The notes under the pieces are model-generated. The model made no database searches. It was not told the origin of the DNA and worked only from the letters and a program-made list of their open reading frames with translations. From assembly GCF_041053105.1 (NCBI RefSeq), contig NZ_CP163444.1, positions 8,030,501-8,094,500 of the forward strand: DNA of 64,000 nt, in the 5' to 3' direction. Source of the DNA: Streptomyces sp. R44. GTDB taxonomy: Bacteria; Actinomycetota; Actinomycetes; Streptomycetales; Streptomycetaceae. The position numbers and the translations under genes were made by a program. Positions within the stretch are counted from its first letter, which is position 1; every line of letters begins with the position of its first letter. Of the stretch, positions 45,828 to 55,782 are shown piece after piece.

Positions 45828-46673
45828 ATGGCCAGCGAGAAGACCGTCCTGATCACCGGTACGTCCTCCGGAATCGGCCTGGCCGCCGCCGTGGCCGCCG
45901 CCCAGGCCGGCTGGACCGTCGTCGCCACCATGCGTGACACCGGAAAGGCCGAGGCCCTGCTCAAGGCGGCGGCCGAGCACGCGGTCACCGACCGGATCCA
46001 GGTCAAGCGCCTGGACGTCGTCGACCCCGACAGCATCACCACCTGCGTCGACGAGGTGATCGCCGAGCACGGCCGCCTCGACGCGCTGGTCAACAACGCC
46101 GGCGCCGCGCAGGTCGGCACCGTCGAGCAGATGAGCCTCGACGACGTCCGTGCCGCCATGGAGGTCAACTTCTTCGGCGTGGTCGCCGCCACCCGCGCCG
46201 CCCTGCCGCACCTGCGGGCGTCCCGGGGCCGGGTGATCACCGTCACCAGCGTGGGCGGCGCGGTCGGGCAGCCCTTCAACGAGGCCTACTGCGCGGCGAA
46301 GTTCGCCGTCGAGGGCTTCATGCAGTCGCTCGCCCCCGTCGCCGCCACCGTCGGTGTCGACGTCACCGTCGTCGAACCGGGCGCGGTGGCCAGCGAGTTC
46401 GTCGCCAACATCGGCCTGGACATCCCGGCCATGATCGCCGAGGCGGGACCGTACGCCCCGGCCCTCCAGGCGTACGTCGCCCGCACCCAGGAGTCCTTCG
46501 GCAACGCCCAGACCCCGTTCGAGGCCGCGGCCCCGATCATCGAGGCCCTGACCGGGGACCGGCCCCCGTTCCGCGTCCAGACCTCGGAGTGGGCCCGCGC
46601 GTTCGTCGGCACCACGCTCGCCGACCTCGACGGCTCCGCCGTCCACACACTGACCAGCGCCTGGGTCCGCTGA
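45828..46673 (+). CDS. Short-chain dehydrogenase/reductase
   Basis: 281 residues: TGTSSGIG cofactor motif, NNAGAAQVG, serine in TVTSVGG and YCAAK, with a long C-terminal segment (to ~280) like the retinol-dehydrogenase/oxidoreductase branch of SDRs. It probably reduces a carbonyl in response to the ligand of the divergent TetR. ATG at 45828 follows AAGGAG; an in-frame TTG lies just upstream. Monocistronic. Confidence 0.85.
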   Translation: MASEKTVLITGTSSGIGLAAAVAAAQAGWTVVATMRDTGKAEALLKAAAEHAVTDRIQVKRLDVVDPDSITTCVDEVIAEHGRLDALVNNAGAAQVGTVEQMSLDDVRAAMEVNFFGVVAATRAALPHLRASRGRVITVTSVGGAVGQPFNEAYCAAKFAVEGFMQSLAPVAATVGVDVTVVEPGAVASEFVANIGLDIPAMIAEAGPYAPALQAYVARTQESFGNAQTPFEAAAPIIEALTGDRPPFRVQTSEWARAFVGTTLADLDGSAVHTLTSAWVR

Positions 46674-46780
46674 ACGGTCCTCACCGCATGAGGCTTCGGG
46701 CGCGGCGATGACTTTCCGACGTGCGTGCGGTCTGTACGTTCCCAGTACGCCGTCAACGCGGAGCGGAGCGCCGGAACCAC

Positions 46781-47284
46781 ATGAGCACGCGGAACGACCA
46801 CGACAGCAGCACCCCGGACCCCGAGCAGCAGCCCCGGCTCGTGGAACTCGAACCCGAGACCACCGCCGTCGTACGCGGCATCGTGTCCCTCGGCGAACTG
46901 CGGACGTTCTTCGACGAGGCCTTCGGGGCGCTCGGGCGGGTGCTGCAGGAGCAGCACGTCCCGCCGAAGAGCGCCGCGTTCGGGCTCTCCCACGGGGGAC
47001 CGGGGGAGACGCTGGACCTGGAGGTCGGTTTCGTCACGGGACACGAGGTGCGCGCCGAGGGCGGGGTCGTCACCGGCGAGCTCCCCGGCGGACGGGTCGC
47101 CCGGGTGACGCATCACGGCGGGTTCGACGGGCTCGGGGAGGCCTGGGAGCGACTCGGAGCCTGGATCCGGGCGCAGGGGCTGCGAGCCGGTGAGGACCGG
47201 TGGGAGGTGTACGTGACACGGCCGACGCCGGACATGGACCCGCGGGACCTGCGGACCGAGCTCAACTGGCCGATCGCCGACTGA
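46781..47284 (+). CDS. GyrI-like small-molecule-binding protein
   Basis: 167 residues. VELEPETTAVVRGIVSLGELRTFFDEAFG, then VTGELPGGRVARVTHHGGFDGLGEAWERL and WEVYVTRPTPDMDPRDLRTEL, match the GyrI/AraC effector-binding fold (SHS2 pair), including the terminal acidic strand. Stand-alone members bind or hydrolyse drugs. No DNA-binding domain is present. GGAGCG lies before the ATG. Confidence 0.8.
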   Translation: MSTRNDHDSSTPDPEQQPRLVELEPETTAVVRGIVSLGELRTFFDEAFGALGRVLQEQHVPPKSAAFGLSHGGPGETLDLEVGFVTGHEVRAEGGVVTGELPGGRVARVTHHGGFDGLGEAWERLGAWIRAQGLRAGEDRWEVYVTRPTPDMDPRDLRTELNWPIAD

Positions 47285-47311
47285 CGACCGCACGGTCCCG
47301 CCGCGCGACGG

Positions 47312-48049
47312 TCAGCGCCCCGCCCCGCCCAGCCCGGGCGCTCCCCAGACCGGGAACCACCGCTCCATGTCCGGCTCGATCGCGAGGTCACCGGCGAGCA
47401 GGCCCCGGACCTGGAGCTCAAGGGCGTTGTCGCGGGCCTCGGCGCGATCGGTGCGCGGTGCGAAGGGGTAGAAGGTCCCGCGTTTGTAGACGTACACGAG
47501 CGCGAGGTCGCGCGCCCGGTGCCCGTCGGCTCCCGGAGCATCCGTCCCCGCGCCCCCCGTCCCCACTCCCTCCGCCCCCGGACTCCGCGGCCCGGCCGCC
47601 GGTGCGCGGAACGAGGTCAGGGAGCAGAGCAGATGGGGGCCGAAGCCGGCCTCCTCAAGGAGCGCGTTGACCGCGTGCAGGTCGTTGACCAGCGTGATCA
47701 GGTCCTCGGCGGGACGTCGTACGGTGAGCCAGGTGTAGCCGTACGCGTCCGAGGAGTACGTCACGGGGTACGCCGACGGTCCCGCGCCGCGGCCCTCGCC
47801 GCCGCCCGCGCCCCGATCGGGCCCGGCCACCACCTCGACGTCGAGGAGGTCCCGTACGTCTGCCTTCAGGCGCGCGAAGGCACCGCCCTCCACCGCGGCG
47901 AAGCACACCGACCCGGTGCCCGCCGGGACGAAGCCCGTGCCCGCCTGAAGGGTGAGTGCCGCGGCCGGCAGTCCGAAGAGACGGTCCAGATCGGGCCGGA
48001 CCGGCCGGCTGCGCCCGAGGATGCTGTCGAGCAGCCCCACTGTCCTCAC
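47312..48049 (-). CDS. pspAB: PspA-associated protein PspAB
   Basis: 245 residues. LLDSILGRSRPVRPDLDRLFGLPAAALTLQAG at the start and SDAYGYTWLTVRRPAEDLITLVNDLHAVN in the middle are characteristic of the PspAB family of actinobacteria. ALVYVYKRGTFYPFAP and MERWFPVWGAPGLGG close it. It works with the PspA membrane-stress proteins by association; mechanism unknown. A low-complexity Gly/Pro insert near 160-180 is variable. GTG at 48049 overlaps the htpX stop; GTG at 48040 would match relatives starting at GLLD. Confidence 0.8.
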   Translation of the reverse strand: MRTVGLLDSILGRSRPVRPDLDRLFGLPAAALTLQAGTGFVPAGTGSVCFAAVEGGAFARLKADVRDLLDVEVVAGPDRGAGGGEGRGAGPSAYPVTYSSDAYGYTWLTVRRPAEDLITLVNDLHAVNALLEEAGFGPHLLCSLTSFRAPAAGPRSPGAEGVGTGGAGTDAPGADGHRARDLALVYVYKRGTFYPFAPRTDRAEARDNALELQVRGLLAGDLAIEPDMERWFPVWGAPGLGGAGR

Positions 48050-48963
48050 GCCCCGCCGAGCTGCGCCGAGATCCGCGTGAGCTGCTCGATCCGCTGCTCC
48101 AGGGTGGGGTGGGTGGAGAGCAGCCGGCTCAGGCTCTCCTGGGAGGAGAACGCGGGCGCGAACCAGAAGGCGTTGTACGGCTCCGCCTTCCGCAGGTCCT
48201 TCGTCGGGATCCGGGCCATCTCGCCGCTCACCTTGGTGAGGGCGGAGGCGAGCGCCGACGGGCGGCCCGTGAGGAGCGCGGCGGCGCGGTCGGCGGCCAG
48301 TTCGCGGTAGCGGGACAGGACCCGGGTCAGCAGGAAGCTGACGACGTAGACGGCAGCGCTGACCACGGGGACGAGGATCACGGCGGCGCCCAGGGTGCTG
48401 TCCCGGCTGCGGCCGAGCCCGCTGTAGAGCGCGACCCGCGTCATCATCCCCGCGAGGACGCCGAGGAACGACGCGATGGTCATGACCGCGACGTCCCGGT
48501 GCGCCACGTGCGACATCTCGTGCGCGAGGACCCCCTCCAGCTCCTCGGGCTCAAGGCGTCGCAGCAGGCCGGTCGTGACGCAGACCAGCGCGGTCCGCTC
48601 GCCGCGGCCGGTCGCGAACGCGTTCGGCACGTCGCTCTCGGCGATCGCCACCTTCGGCTTCGGCATGTCGGCCAGCGCGCAGATCCGGTCCACGGTGCCG
48701 TGCAGCTCGGGCGCCTGCTCACGCGTCACCTCGCGGGCCCCCATGCCCAGCGCGGCGATCCGGTCGCTGAACCAGAACTGCCCGACGAACAGCGCGCCCG
48801 TGATCAGCAGGATGATCGGCCAGGAACCGCGCAGCAGCACAAGCAGCACGCCGACGAAGACCACGTACAGCAGGCCGATCAGGAACATCGTCGTCGCCAT
48901 GCGCGTCGCGAGCCCCCGGTCGGGGGCGTAGCGCGAGCGGGACGAGGACCGAGTTCTGGGCAT
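48046..48963 (-). CDS. htpX: HtpX-type membrane M48 zinc metalloprotease
   Basis: 305 residues. Two N-terminal membrane helices (about 22-45 and 47-65), the zinc motif HEMSH at 148-152, and further helices at about 160-185 and 190-215. RYRELAADRAAALLTG supplies the third ligand, and STHPTLEQRIEQL is the usual end. It degrades misfolded membrane proteins. ATG at 48963 with GAGGG upstream. It forms an operon with pspAB, as commonly seen in Streptomyces, indicating a shared envelope-stress role. Confidence 0.9.
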   Translation of the reverse strand: MPRTRSSSRSRYAPDRGLATRMATTMFLIGLLYVVFVGVLLVLLRGSWPIILLITGALFVGQFWFSDRIAALGMGAREVTREQAPELHGTVDRICALADMPKPKVAIAESDVPNAFATGRGERTALVCVTTGLLRRLEPEELEGVLAHEMSHVAHRDVAVMTIASFLGVLAGMMTRVALYSGLGRSRDSTLGAAVILVPVVSAAVYVVSFLLTRVLSRYRELAADRAAALLTGRPSALASALTKVSGEMARIPTKDLRKAEPYNAFWFAPAFSSQESLSRLLSTHPTLEQRIEQLTRISAQLGGA

Positions 48964-49099
48964 CCGCGCACCCTCTTCCACGAGCGGGCGGGACCGGCCG
49001 AACCCCGGACGGGGCAGACCTTCCGCCCCCTTCTGCCAGTGTGCTCCCCCTCGCGCGGAACCGTCCGCGCCTCCCCGCGCACCGCCCCCGCACCGCCCC

Positions 49100-50758
49100 T
49101 CAGAACACGCCTGCGGCCCGGACGTCGCGGTAGGCCTCCAGGACGAAGTCGCCCCAGGCCGGGACCAGGTTGTCGTCCCAGGGCTTGGAGGTGTACTCCG
49201 AGCCGAGCAGTTTGACGTGGTCCTCGGTCCACGCCGAGGAGTGACGGGCGTACACGGACAGGTCGATGGCCGGGGTCCAGGCGGCCGTGCTGGGGAGGGA
49301 GGCCAGGGAGAGCGTGGCTCCCTGGTCGGCGACCATGCGGATGTAGCGGGCCACGGCGAAGATGTTGAACTCGTCGGAGGCCAGCATGTGGGCGATGGCC
49401 TGGGTGGTGGCCTCGGTGTTCGTGGCGAGCCACGTCTGCATCGAGGGGGAGACCAGGTCGGCGAAGAGGTTCTTCTCGCGCGCGGTTCTGACCGTCACCT
49501 GCCCCAGGCCGATGGACACGCTGCTGCTCTTGCCCATCACCGCGCCCTGGTAGTCGGCGGCGTCCTCGCGCGGCGACTGGTCCCGCTGCTCGGCCAGGAT
49601 GATCGCGGCCACGACCTCCGGACCGAGCCGGTGGGCCGCCGCGGCCGAGCGGATCACCTCGGCACGGGTGGGCGGCCGACCGTCGTACGCTCCCGGTGCC
49701 CGTGTGGCGATGGGCAGGCGCAGCAGCAACTGGGCCTGCCCCACCCGGTCGGTGCGCGAGACCCCGGCCAGCCAGCTGCCCGGGCCGGTCAGGTCCCCCT
49801 TGAGCGGGTTGGACCAGTCGTACAGCATCTCCAGGCCCGGCTTGCGGACGTACTTGGCTTCGTCCAGGCCGCCCGGGGTGGCGGCCGCGGCCTTGGCCTG
49901 CTTGCGCAGCCCCAGCATCTCCCAGACGGACATGGGCGCATCGGCGGGGCTCGTTCCTGTCGCCCCGCCGCCGCTGAACGCCGCCGAGGGGTGACGCTCC
50001 ACGAGGGCCTGCAGCGCGGGATCGGGCGGTGCCGGGCGGGCTCCGCGCGAGGCGATGAACTTGCGGCCGTAGACCTCCAGCTGGCTCTCCGGGGTCATGT
50101 TGGCGAAGGGGTAGTGCGCCATCACCGCCGCCTGATGCGCCGGCGTGGCACGGTCGCCGACCAGGCGCAGGAACCGCACGACGTGCGCCCGGCCGGGCAG
50201 CCGGCCCAGCAGCCGGGTCAGTTGGCTGCCCCGGACGATGTCGGCGAGCGTGTCGTCGAAGTCGGGGTCCCGCATGCCCGCGAGCAGGTCCAGGGCCTTG
50301 ACGGCGTCGTCGGCCGTGTCCCACCACTCCAGCAGGTCTCCGGTCTCGCCGGCGCGGGAGAGGCGCTGAACGTGGGAGCGGCCCGAGCGCAGCTGCCCCG
50401 CCGCGTGCACCGCCTCATGGGTCAGGGCCCGTCTTCCCTCCGCCGTCGCCGAGGTCAGGAGCGGGCCGCCGAAGATCTCGTGTCCCCGGGTGAACGCCAC
50501 GGCGCCGATGGCGCGGGCGTCCCGTTCGGCACGGGGGTCGCTGTGGACGCGGACCGCGCTCAGATCGACATCGAACGACCGGTCGAGGAGCGTCGTGAGC
50601 GGTCGCGGCAGCGCGTCCGTCGGGCCGGACGTCTCCGCCGGCCGGGTCTGCCACGCATCGCTCAGCCGCAGCGCCGCGGCCGTCGTCTCCCGCTCGGTCG
50701 TGGCAGGCGTCGTCGCGGGCCTCGGAGCCGGTCGCTCGTGGGTCATGTCGGGGGTCAT
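49100..50758 (-). CDS. DUF4157 protein with lysozyme-like C-terminus, probable eCIS cargo
   Basis: 552 residues. After a disordered Thr/Pro lead, residues ~45-130 form a DUF4157 domain (VDLSAVRVHSDPRAERDARA, GHEIFGGPLL, and the HExxH motif HEAVH at 114-118). This domain is strongly associated with proteins carried by contractile injection systems. A helical middle (130-340) has no clear family. The C-terminus (about 360-552) looks like a transglycosylase/lysozyme fold: Glu390 in ILAEQRDQS, then SIGLGQV at ~415-421 and a helical tail. Together this reads as a peptidoglycan- or glycan-cleaving effector. ATG follows GAGGT. It is divergent from the sheath gene over 225 bp. Confidence 0.75.
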   Translation of the reverse strand: MTPDMTHERPAPRPATTPATTERETTAAALRLSDAWQTRPAETSGPTDALPRPLTTLLDRSFDVDLSAVRVHSDPRAERDARAIGAVAFTRGHEIFGGPLLTSATAEGRRALTHEAVHAAGQLRSGRSHVQRLSRAGETGDLLEWWDTADDAVKALDLLAGMRDPDFDDTLADIVRGSQLTRLLGRLPGRAHVVRFLRLVGDRATPAHQAAVMAHYPFANMTPESQLEVYGRKFIASRGARPAPPDPALQALVERHPSAAFSGGGATGTSPADAPMSVWEMLGLRKQAKAAAATPGGLDEAKYVRKPGLEMLYDWSNPLKGDLTGPGSWLAGVSRTDRVGQAQLLLRLPIATRAPGAYDGRPPTRAEVIRSAAAAHRLGPEVVAAIILAEQRDQSPREDAADYQGAVMGKSSSVSIGLGQVTVRTAREKNLFADLVSPSMQTWLATNTEATTQAIAHMLASDEFNIFAVARYIRMVADQGATLSLASLPSTAAWTPAIDLSVYARHSSAWTEDHVKLLGSEYTSKPWDDNLVPAWGDFVLEAYRDVRAAGVF

Positions 50759-50983
50759 CGGCGCACCTCGGCCCTTCTCCGGCACCGCGGGGCCGGTCCC
50801 GTGTCACCGCGGCCGCCCGGGTGCCGGGGGCGTACCGCGGGCAGCGACTTCATGATGCGCCGGGCGCCGTCACGGAGGCATCACGGGCGTGTGTTGCTCA
50901 CCCATCGTGATGGAGTGGTGACGCTACGATCACGGCGGCCCGGGACACTGGCCATCAGCCGACCGTGAGAGGGGGGACTGGAC
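50759..50983. promoter_or_regulatory. Divergent control region of the eCIS operon and its cargo
   Basis: 225 bp with no gene. CCATCgtGATGG (50902-50913) is a perfect inverted repeat; the related half-site ATCACGG recurs on both sides (near 50879 and 50930). TACGAT (50925-50930) is a plausible -10 for the sheath operon, with a GAGGGGGG ribosome site next to the GTG. Shared control of cargo and particle is likely. Confidence 0.5.
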
Positions 50984-52579
<1,596 letters not shown>

Positions 52580-52592
52580 GGAGAGCGAGACG

Positions 52593-53120
52593 ATGGCAAC
52601 CACCGCGCGGGTCGACCCGCTGAAGAACTTCCGCTTCCGGGTCCGCTACAGCGACAGCACCGAGCCCTTCCTCGGCGTGCACAAGGTCACCGGGATGAAG
52701 CGGACCGCCGAGGTGATCAAGCACCGCAGCGGCGGGGATCCCGCTTCGAGCACCAAACTGCCCGGCCGGGTCGAGTACGACCCCATCGTCCTCGAACGCG
52801 GCGTCACGGTGAACGGCCACGACTTCGAGAAATGGGCCAACAAGGCGTGGAGCTTCACCAATTCCGCCCGTGGCCGGGAGACGTCCCTGAAGGACTTCCG
52901 CCGGGACCTCATCATCGACGTGTACGACGAGACCGGCCAGAAGGTGCTCTCGTACCACGTCTTCAACTGCTGGGTCTCGGAGTACCAGCCGCTGTCCGAT
53001 CTCGACGCGAACGCGAACGCCGTGCTCGTCCAGCACATCCGGCTGGAGAACGAGGGCTGGGTCCGGGACCTGGACCTGCCCCCGGCGGCCGAGGTCTCGT
53101 TCGACGACCCGGCGGTGTGA
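52593..53120 (+). CDS. eCIS tail tube protein (Pvc1-like)
   Basis: 175 residues: NFRFRVRYSDSTEPFLGVHKVTGMKR, GRVEYDPIVLERGVTVN, FRRDLIIDVYDETGQKV and CWVSEYQPLSDLDANANAVL. This is the T4 gp19-type inner-tube fold. It polymerises into the rigid tube pushed out by the sheath. ATG lies 13 bp after the sheath stop behind GGAGAG. Only one such small tube gene is visible in the window; an adaptor tube protein is encoded further on. Confidence 0.93.
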   Translation: MATTARVDPLKNFRFRVRYSDSTEPFLGVHKVTGMKRTAEVIKHRSGGDPASSTKLPGRVEYDPIVLERGVTVNGHDFEKWANKAWSFTNSARGRETSLKDFRRDLIIDVYDETGQKVLSYHVFNCWVSEYQPLSDLDANANAVLVQHIRLENEGWVRDLDLPPAAEVSFDDPAV

Positions 53121-53123
53121 CAG

Positions 53124-53837
53124 GTGCGGGCGCTCACGCAGGACAGGCTCCTGCACGAATGGGAGGCGGGTGCCGGCCAGGGCCCCGTCGTCCGCGCCGT
53201 GGCGCTCGCCGCGGCGGCGGGCGGGCACACCTTCGCGGAGGCCAGCGACCTGCCGCTGGGAACGCGCGACGCGCTGCTCGTCGACGTACGCGCCGCCTGC
53301 TTCCCCGGCGACCTGGAATGCCTCGCCCGCTGCCCCGGCTGCGGGGAGGAACTGGACGTGTCCGTGCCCGTGTCCGACCTGCGCCTGCCCGCCCCCGAGC
53401 GGTACGAGGCGACGCTGGTGACCGACGGCGGAACGCACGTGCGCTACCGGGCCCTGACGAGCCGGGACGTGCTGGCCGTCGCACCACAGGCCCCGGACGC
53501 CCGGCGCCGACTGGTCGGCCGGTGCGTCCTGGAGGTGGACGGCGCACCGGCCGCGGGAGAACCGGCCGACGAGGTCGTCGAAGCGGTCGCGGCCGCCCTG
53601 ACCGAGGTGGACCCGCGGGCAGACGTCCGGCTGGCCCTGACGTGCGCGCTGTGCGATCACGCGTGGGCGGCGCCGTTCGACGTGCCCGCCCACGTCTGGG
53701 CGGAGGTCGACGCCTGCGCCCGCGGCCTGCTGGCCCACGTACACGCCCTGGCGCAGGCGTACGGCTGGTCCGAGCGGGACATCCTGGCCCTCAGCCCGGC
53801 GCGGCGCCGCTTCTACCTGGAGGCGATCGGCGCATGA
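53124..53837 (+). CDS. Zinc-cysteine baseplate chaperone-like protein
   Basis: 237 residues. Two CxxC pairs, CPGC near residue 73 and CALC near 175, could bind zinc. The rest has LTSRDVLAVA, GRCVLEVDG and a C-terminal SERDILALSPARRRFYLEAIG helix. Position and features match the T4-type baseplate hub assembly chaperone family found in eCIS operons next to the tube gene. It may help assemble the baseplate without being in the final particle. GTG start right after the tube stop. Confidence 0.72.
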   Translation: MRALTQDRLLHEWEAGAGQGPVVRAVALAAAAGGHTFAEASDLPLGTRDALLVDVRAACFPGDLECLARCPGCGEELDVSVPVSDLRLPAPERYEATLVTDGGTHVRYRALTSRDVLAVAPQAPDARRRLVGRCVLEVDGAPAAGEPADEVVEAVAAALTEVDPRADVRLALTCALCDHAWAAPFDVPAHVWAEVDACARGLLAHVHALAQAYGWSERDILALSPARRRFYLEAIGA

Positions 53838-54589
53838 GCGATCTCGTCGACCGCCTCCTCGGCGTACCCGACCCGGCAGCCGTCCGGCCCCGGCCGCCCT
53901 CCTTCTTCGATCCGCCCCATGTCCCGGCCGTCGCGCTCCACCCGGACGAGGGCCAGGGCCCGGACGGCGACGGCCACGGACCCGCGGCCGGTTCGGCGGC
54001 GCCGCGGCCGGGGACGCCGTCGGAGGCGCCGGCCGGGCACACGGTGCCCGAGCAGGCTCCGGCCCCGCCCGCACGCCCTTCGGGCGGAGCCGGGCGAGGG
54101 CAAGGTGGCGGGGACCCGCGGAGGACCGGAGCTCCCGTCGGACCGGCGGAGCGTCCACCCTCCGACACGGAAGGGCCTTTCCCGGTCCCGCCCCCCGGTG
54201 CGCGAGGAGCCGGCAGCACGGCTGCGAACCACCCTCACGGCGAGGCCGCCTCCGAGGGCCGGCGGTCCCTTCGCCGTGCGGCGCCGCCGCCCCCGGCCGG
54301 GTCCGCCCCCGCCGCACAGCCGCGGACTCCGGCCGCCGGCAGCCCCCGGTCGTCCGTCCCGTCCTCCCCGGCCGGACGCGGTACGGCGCGCCGCACCCCC
54401 GGACCCGCGTCCCCGGGCGCCGCCTCCCCGCCGGAGGAGACCACCGTCCACATCACCATCGGACGCCTGGAGATCCGCTCCGCTCCGGCCCGCCCGGCCC
54501 CTGCGGCCGCCCCGGCCCGCCGCCCCGCCCGCGAACCGGCCGTCCCGCTCGACGAGTACCTGAGCCGTCGCTCGGGCGGTGCCCGATGA
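53834..54589 (+). CDS. Proline-rich eCIS-associated protein
   Basis: 251 residues. A short conserved head (MSDLVDRLLGVPDP) and tail (VHITIGRLEIRSAP, then VPLDEYLSRR) are joined by about 170 residues of Pro/Ala/Gly/Arg-rich low complexity. The tail strand resembles a short motif seen before DUF4255 genes in such loci. I infer a flexible linker or docking factor; no enzyme signature is present. It overlaps both neighbours by four bases. Confidence 0.7.
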   Translation: MSDLVDRLLGVPDPAAVRPRPPSFFDPPHVPAVALHPDEGQGPDGDGHGPAAGSAAPRPGTPSEAPAGHTVPEQAPAPPARPSGGAGRGQGGGDPRRTGAPVGPAERPPSDTEGPFPVPPPGARGAGSTAANHPHGEAASEGRRSLRRAAPPPPAGSAPAAQPRTPAAGSPRSSVPSSPAGRGTARRTPGPASPGAASPPEETTVHITIGRLEIRSAPARPAPAAAPARRPAREPAVPLDEYLSRRSGGAR

Positions 54590-55782
54590 GCGACGCCCGG
54601 GCCGTCGAGGCCGTCACCGAGACGCTGCGCGCCCTCGTCAACGACGCGGTCAAGAGCGTCCCGCCCCACGCGACCGCGGTGACCATGCCACCGGACAAGG
54701 CAGCGGCCGCCCAGCAGACACACGTCAACCTGTTCCTCTACCAGACGAGCATCGCCCCGAACCTGCGCAACGAACCGTACGGCGGGCTCACTCCCGGCGA
54801 GAGCGGCGAGCCCCCGCTCCCGCTCGTGCTGCGCTACCTGCTCACCCCTTACACCCAGGACGGCGACGACGTCGTCGCCCACCGGCTGCTCGGCCTCGCC
54901 CTCCAGAAGCTCCACTCGGTACCCGCGCTGACCCGCGACGAACTGAACCAGACCGCCGCCTACAGCAACGTCTCGCGCCAGATCGACTGCCTGCGCATCA
55001 CATGGCACTCCGTCGAGGAGAAGGACATCTACTCGTTGTGGAGCGTCTTCCAGACGCCCTACCGGCTGAGCGCCGCCTTCGAGGTCCGGGCCGTGCTGAT
55101 CGACTCCACCCGCCCGGCCCGCACCCCGGTCCCGGTGCTCAACCGCGGTGAGGACGGCCGCGGCCCGCAGGCCGTCGCCGACATCCGGGCGACCACGCCC
55201 CGGATCGACGCGGTGCGCCACCCGGCCGGCCAGCCCGCGGCCCGGGTCGGGGACCGGGTCGAGTTGCACGGCGCCCATCTGTCGGCCGTGCGCCAGGTGC
55301 GCCTGACCCACCTGATGACGGGCAAGGTCGTCGACGTACCGCTGACCACCGCCCCGCCACGGCACGACCTGATCGCCCTGACCCTTCCGGGCACCGTCTC
55401 GGCAGGGGTCTGCGCGGTGACGCCGATGGCCGGCGCACCACCCGCCGAACTCCCGGTCCCACCCGCGTACCTGGCCGTCGCCCCGAAGATCACGAACACC
55501 ATGCCGCTCACCGTCGCACGGGACGGCCACGGAGACGCCGACGTGCGGCTCGACGTCGACCCACCGCTCGTCGAAGGCCAGCAGGTCCTGCTCCTGCTCG
55601 GCGGGAACAGCCACCGCGCCCGCAGCGCCGTCGGCGGCGCCGCCGAGTTCACGGTGCGCGAGGCCCCTCCGGGCGACCACCTCGTACGCCTGCGCGTCGA
55701 CGGGGTCGACAGCCTCCTGGTCGCCGACCGCACGGCGGCACGGCCCGTGTACGACCCCACGCAGCTGCTGACGGTGACCTGA
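54586..55782 (+). CDS. DUF4255 tail-terminator/cap protein (Pvc16-like)
   Basis: 398 residues. The N-terminal DUF4255 domain (AVEAVTETLRALVNDAV, VNLFLYQTSIAPNLRN, LPLVLRYLLTPYTQDGDD, AHRLLGLALQKLHSVPAL) is the eCIS cap that closes the distal end of tube and sheath. The C-terminal half has two Ig-like beta segments (GDRVELHGAHLSAVRQVRLTH, PPLVEGQQVLLLLGG), an extension often present in actinobacterial forms. Overlaps the AAA gene by one base (TGATG). Confidence 0.88.
   Translation: MSDARAVEAVTETLRALVNDAVKSVPPHATAVTMPPDKAAAAQQTHVNLFLYQTSIAPNLRNEPYGGLTPGESGEPPLPLVLRYLLTPYTQDGDDVVAHRLLGLALQKLHSVPALTRDELNQTAAYSNVSRQIDCLRITWHSVEEKDIYSLWSVFQTPYRLSAAFEVRAVLIDSTRPARTPVPVLNRGEDGRGPQAVADIRATTPRIDAVRHPAGQPAARVGDRVELHGAHLSAVRQVRLTHLMTGKVVDVPLTTAPPRHDLIALTLPGTVSAGVCAVTPMAGAPPAELPVPPAYLAVAPKITNTMPLTVARDGHGDADVRLDVDPPLVEGQQVLLLLGGNSHRARSAVGGAAEFTVREAPPGDHLVRLRVDGVDSLLVADRTAARPVYDPTQLLTVT

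Noticed and set aside
49217..50968. A 583-codon plus-strand frame opposite the DUF4157 protein
   Set aside because: No motif; the minus-strand reading has the HExxH and lysozyme-like features and a good ribosome site.
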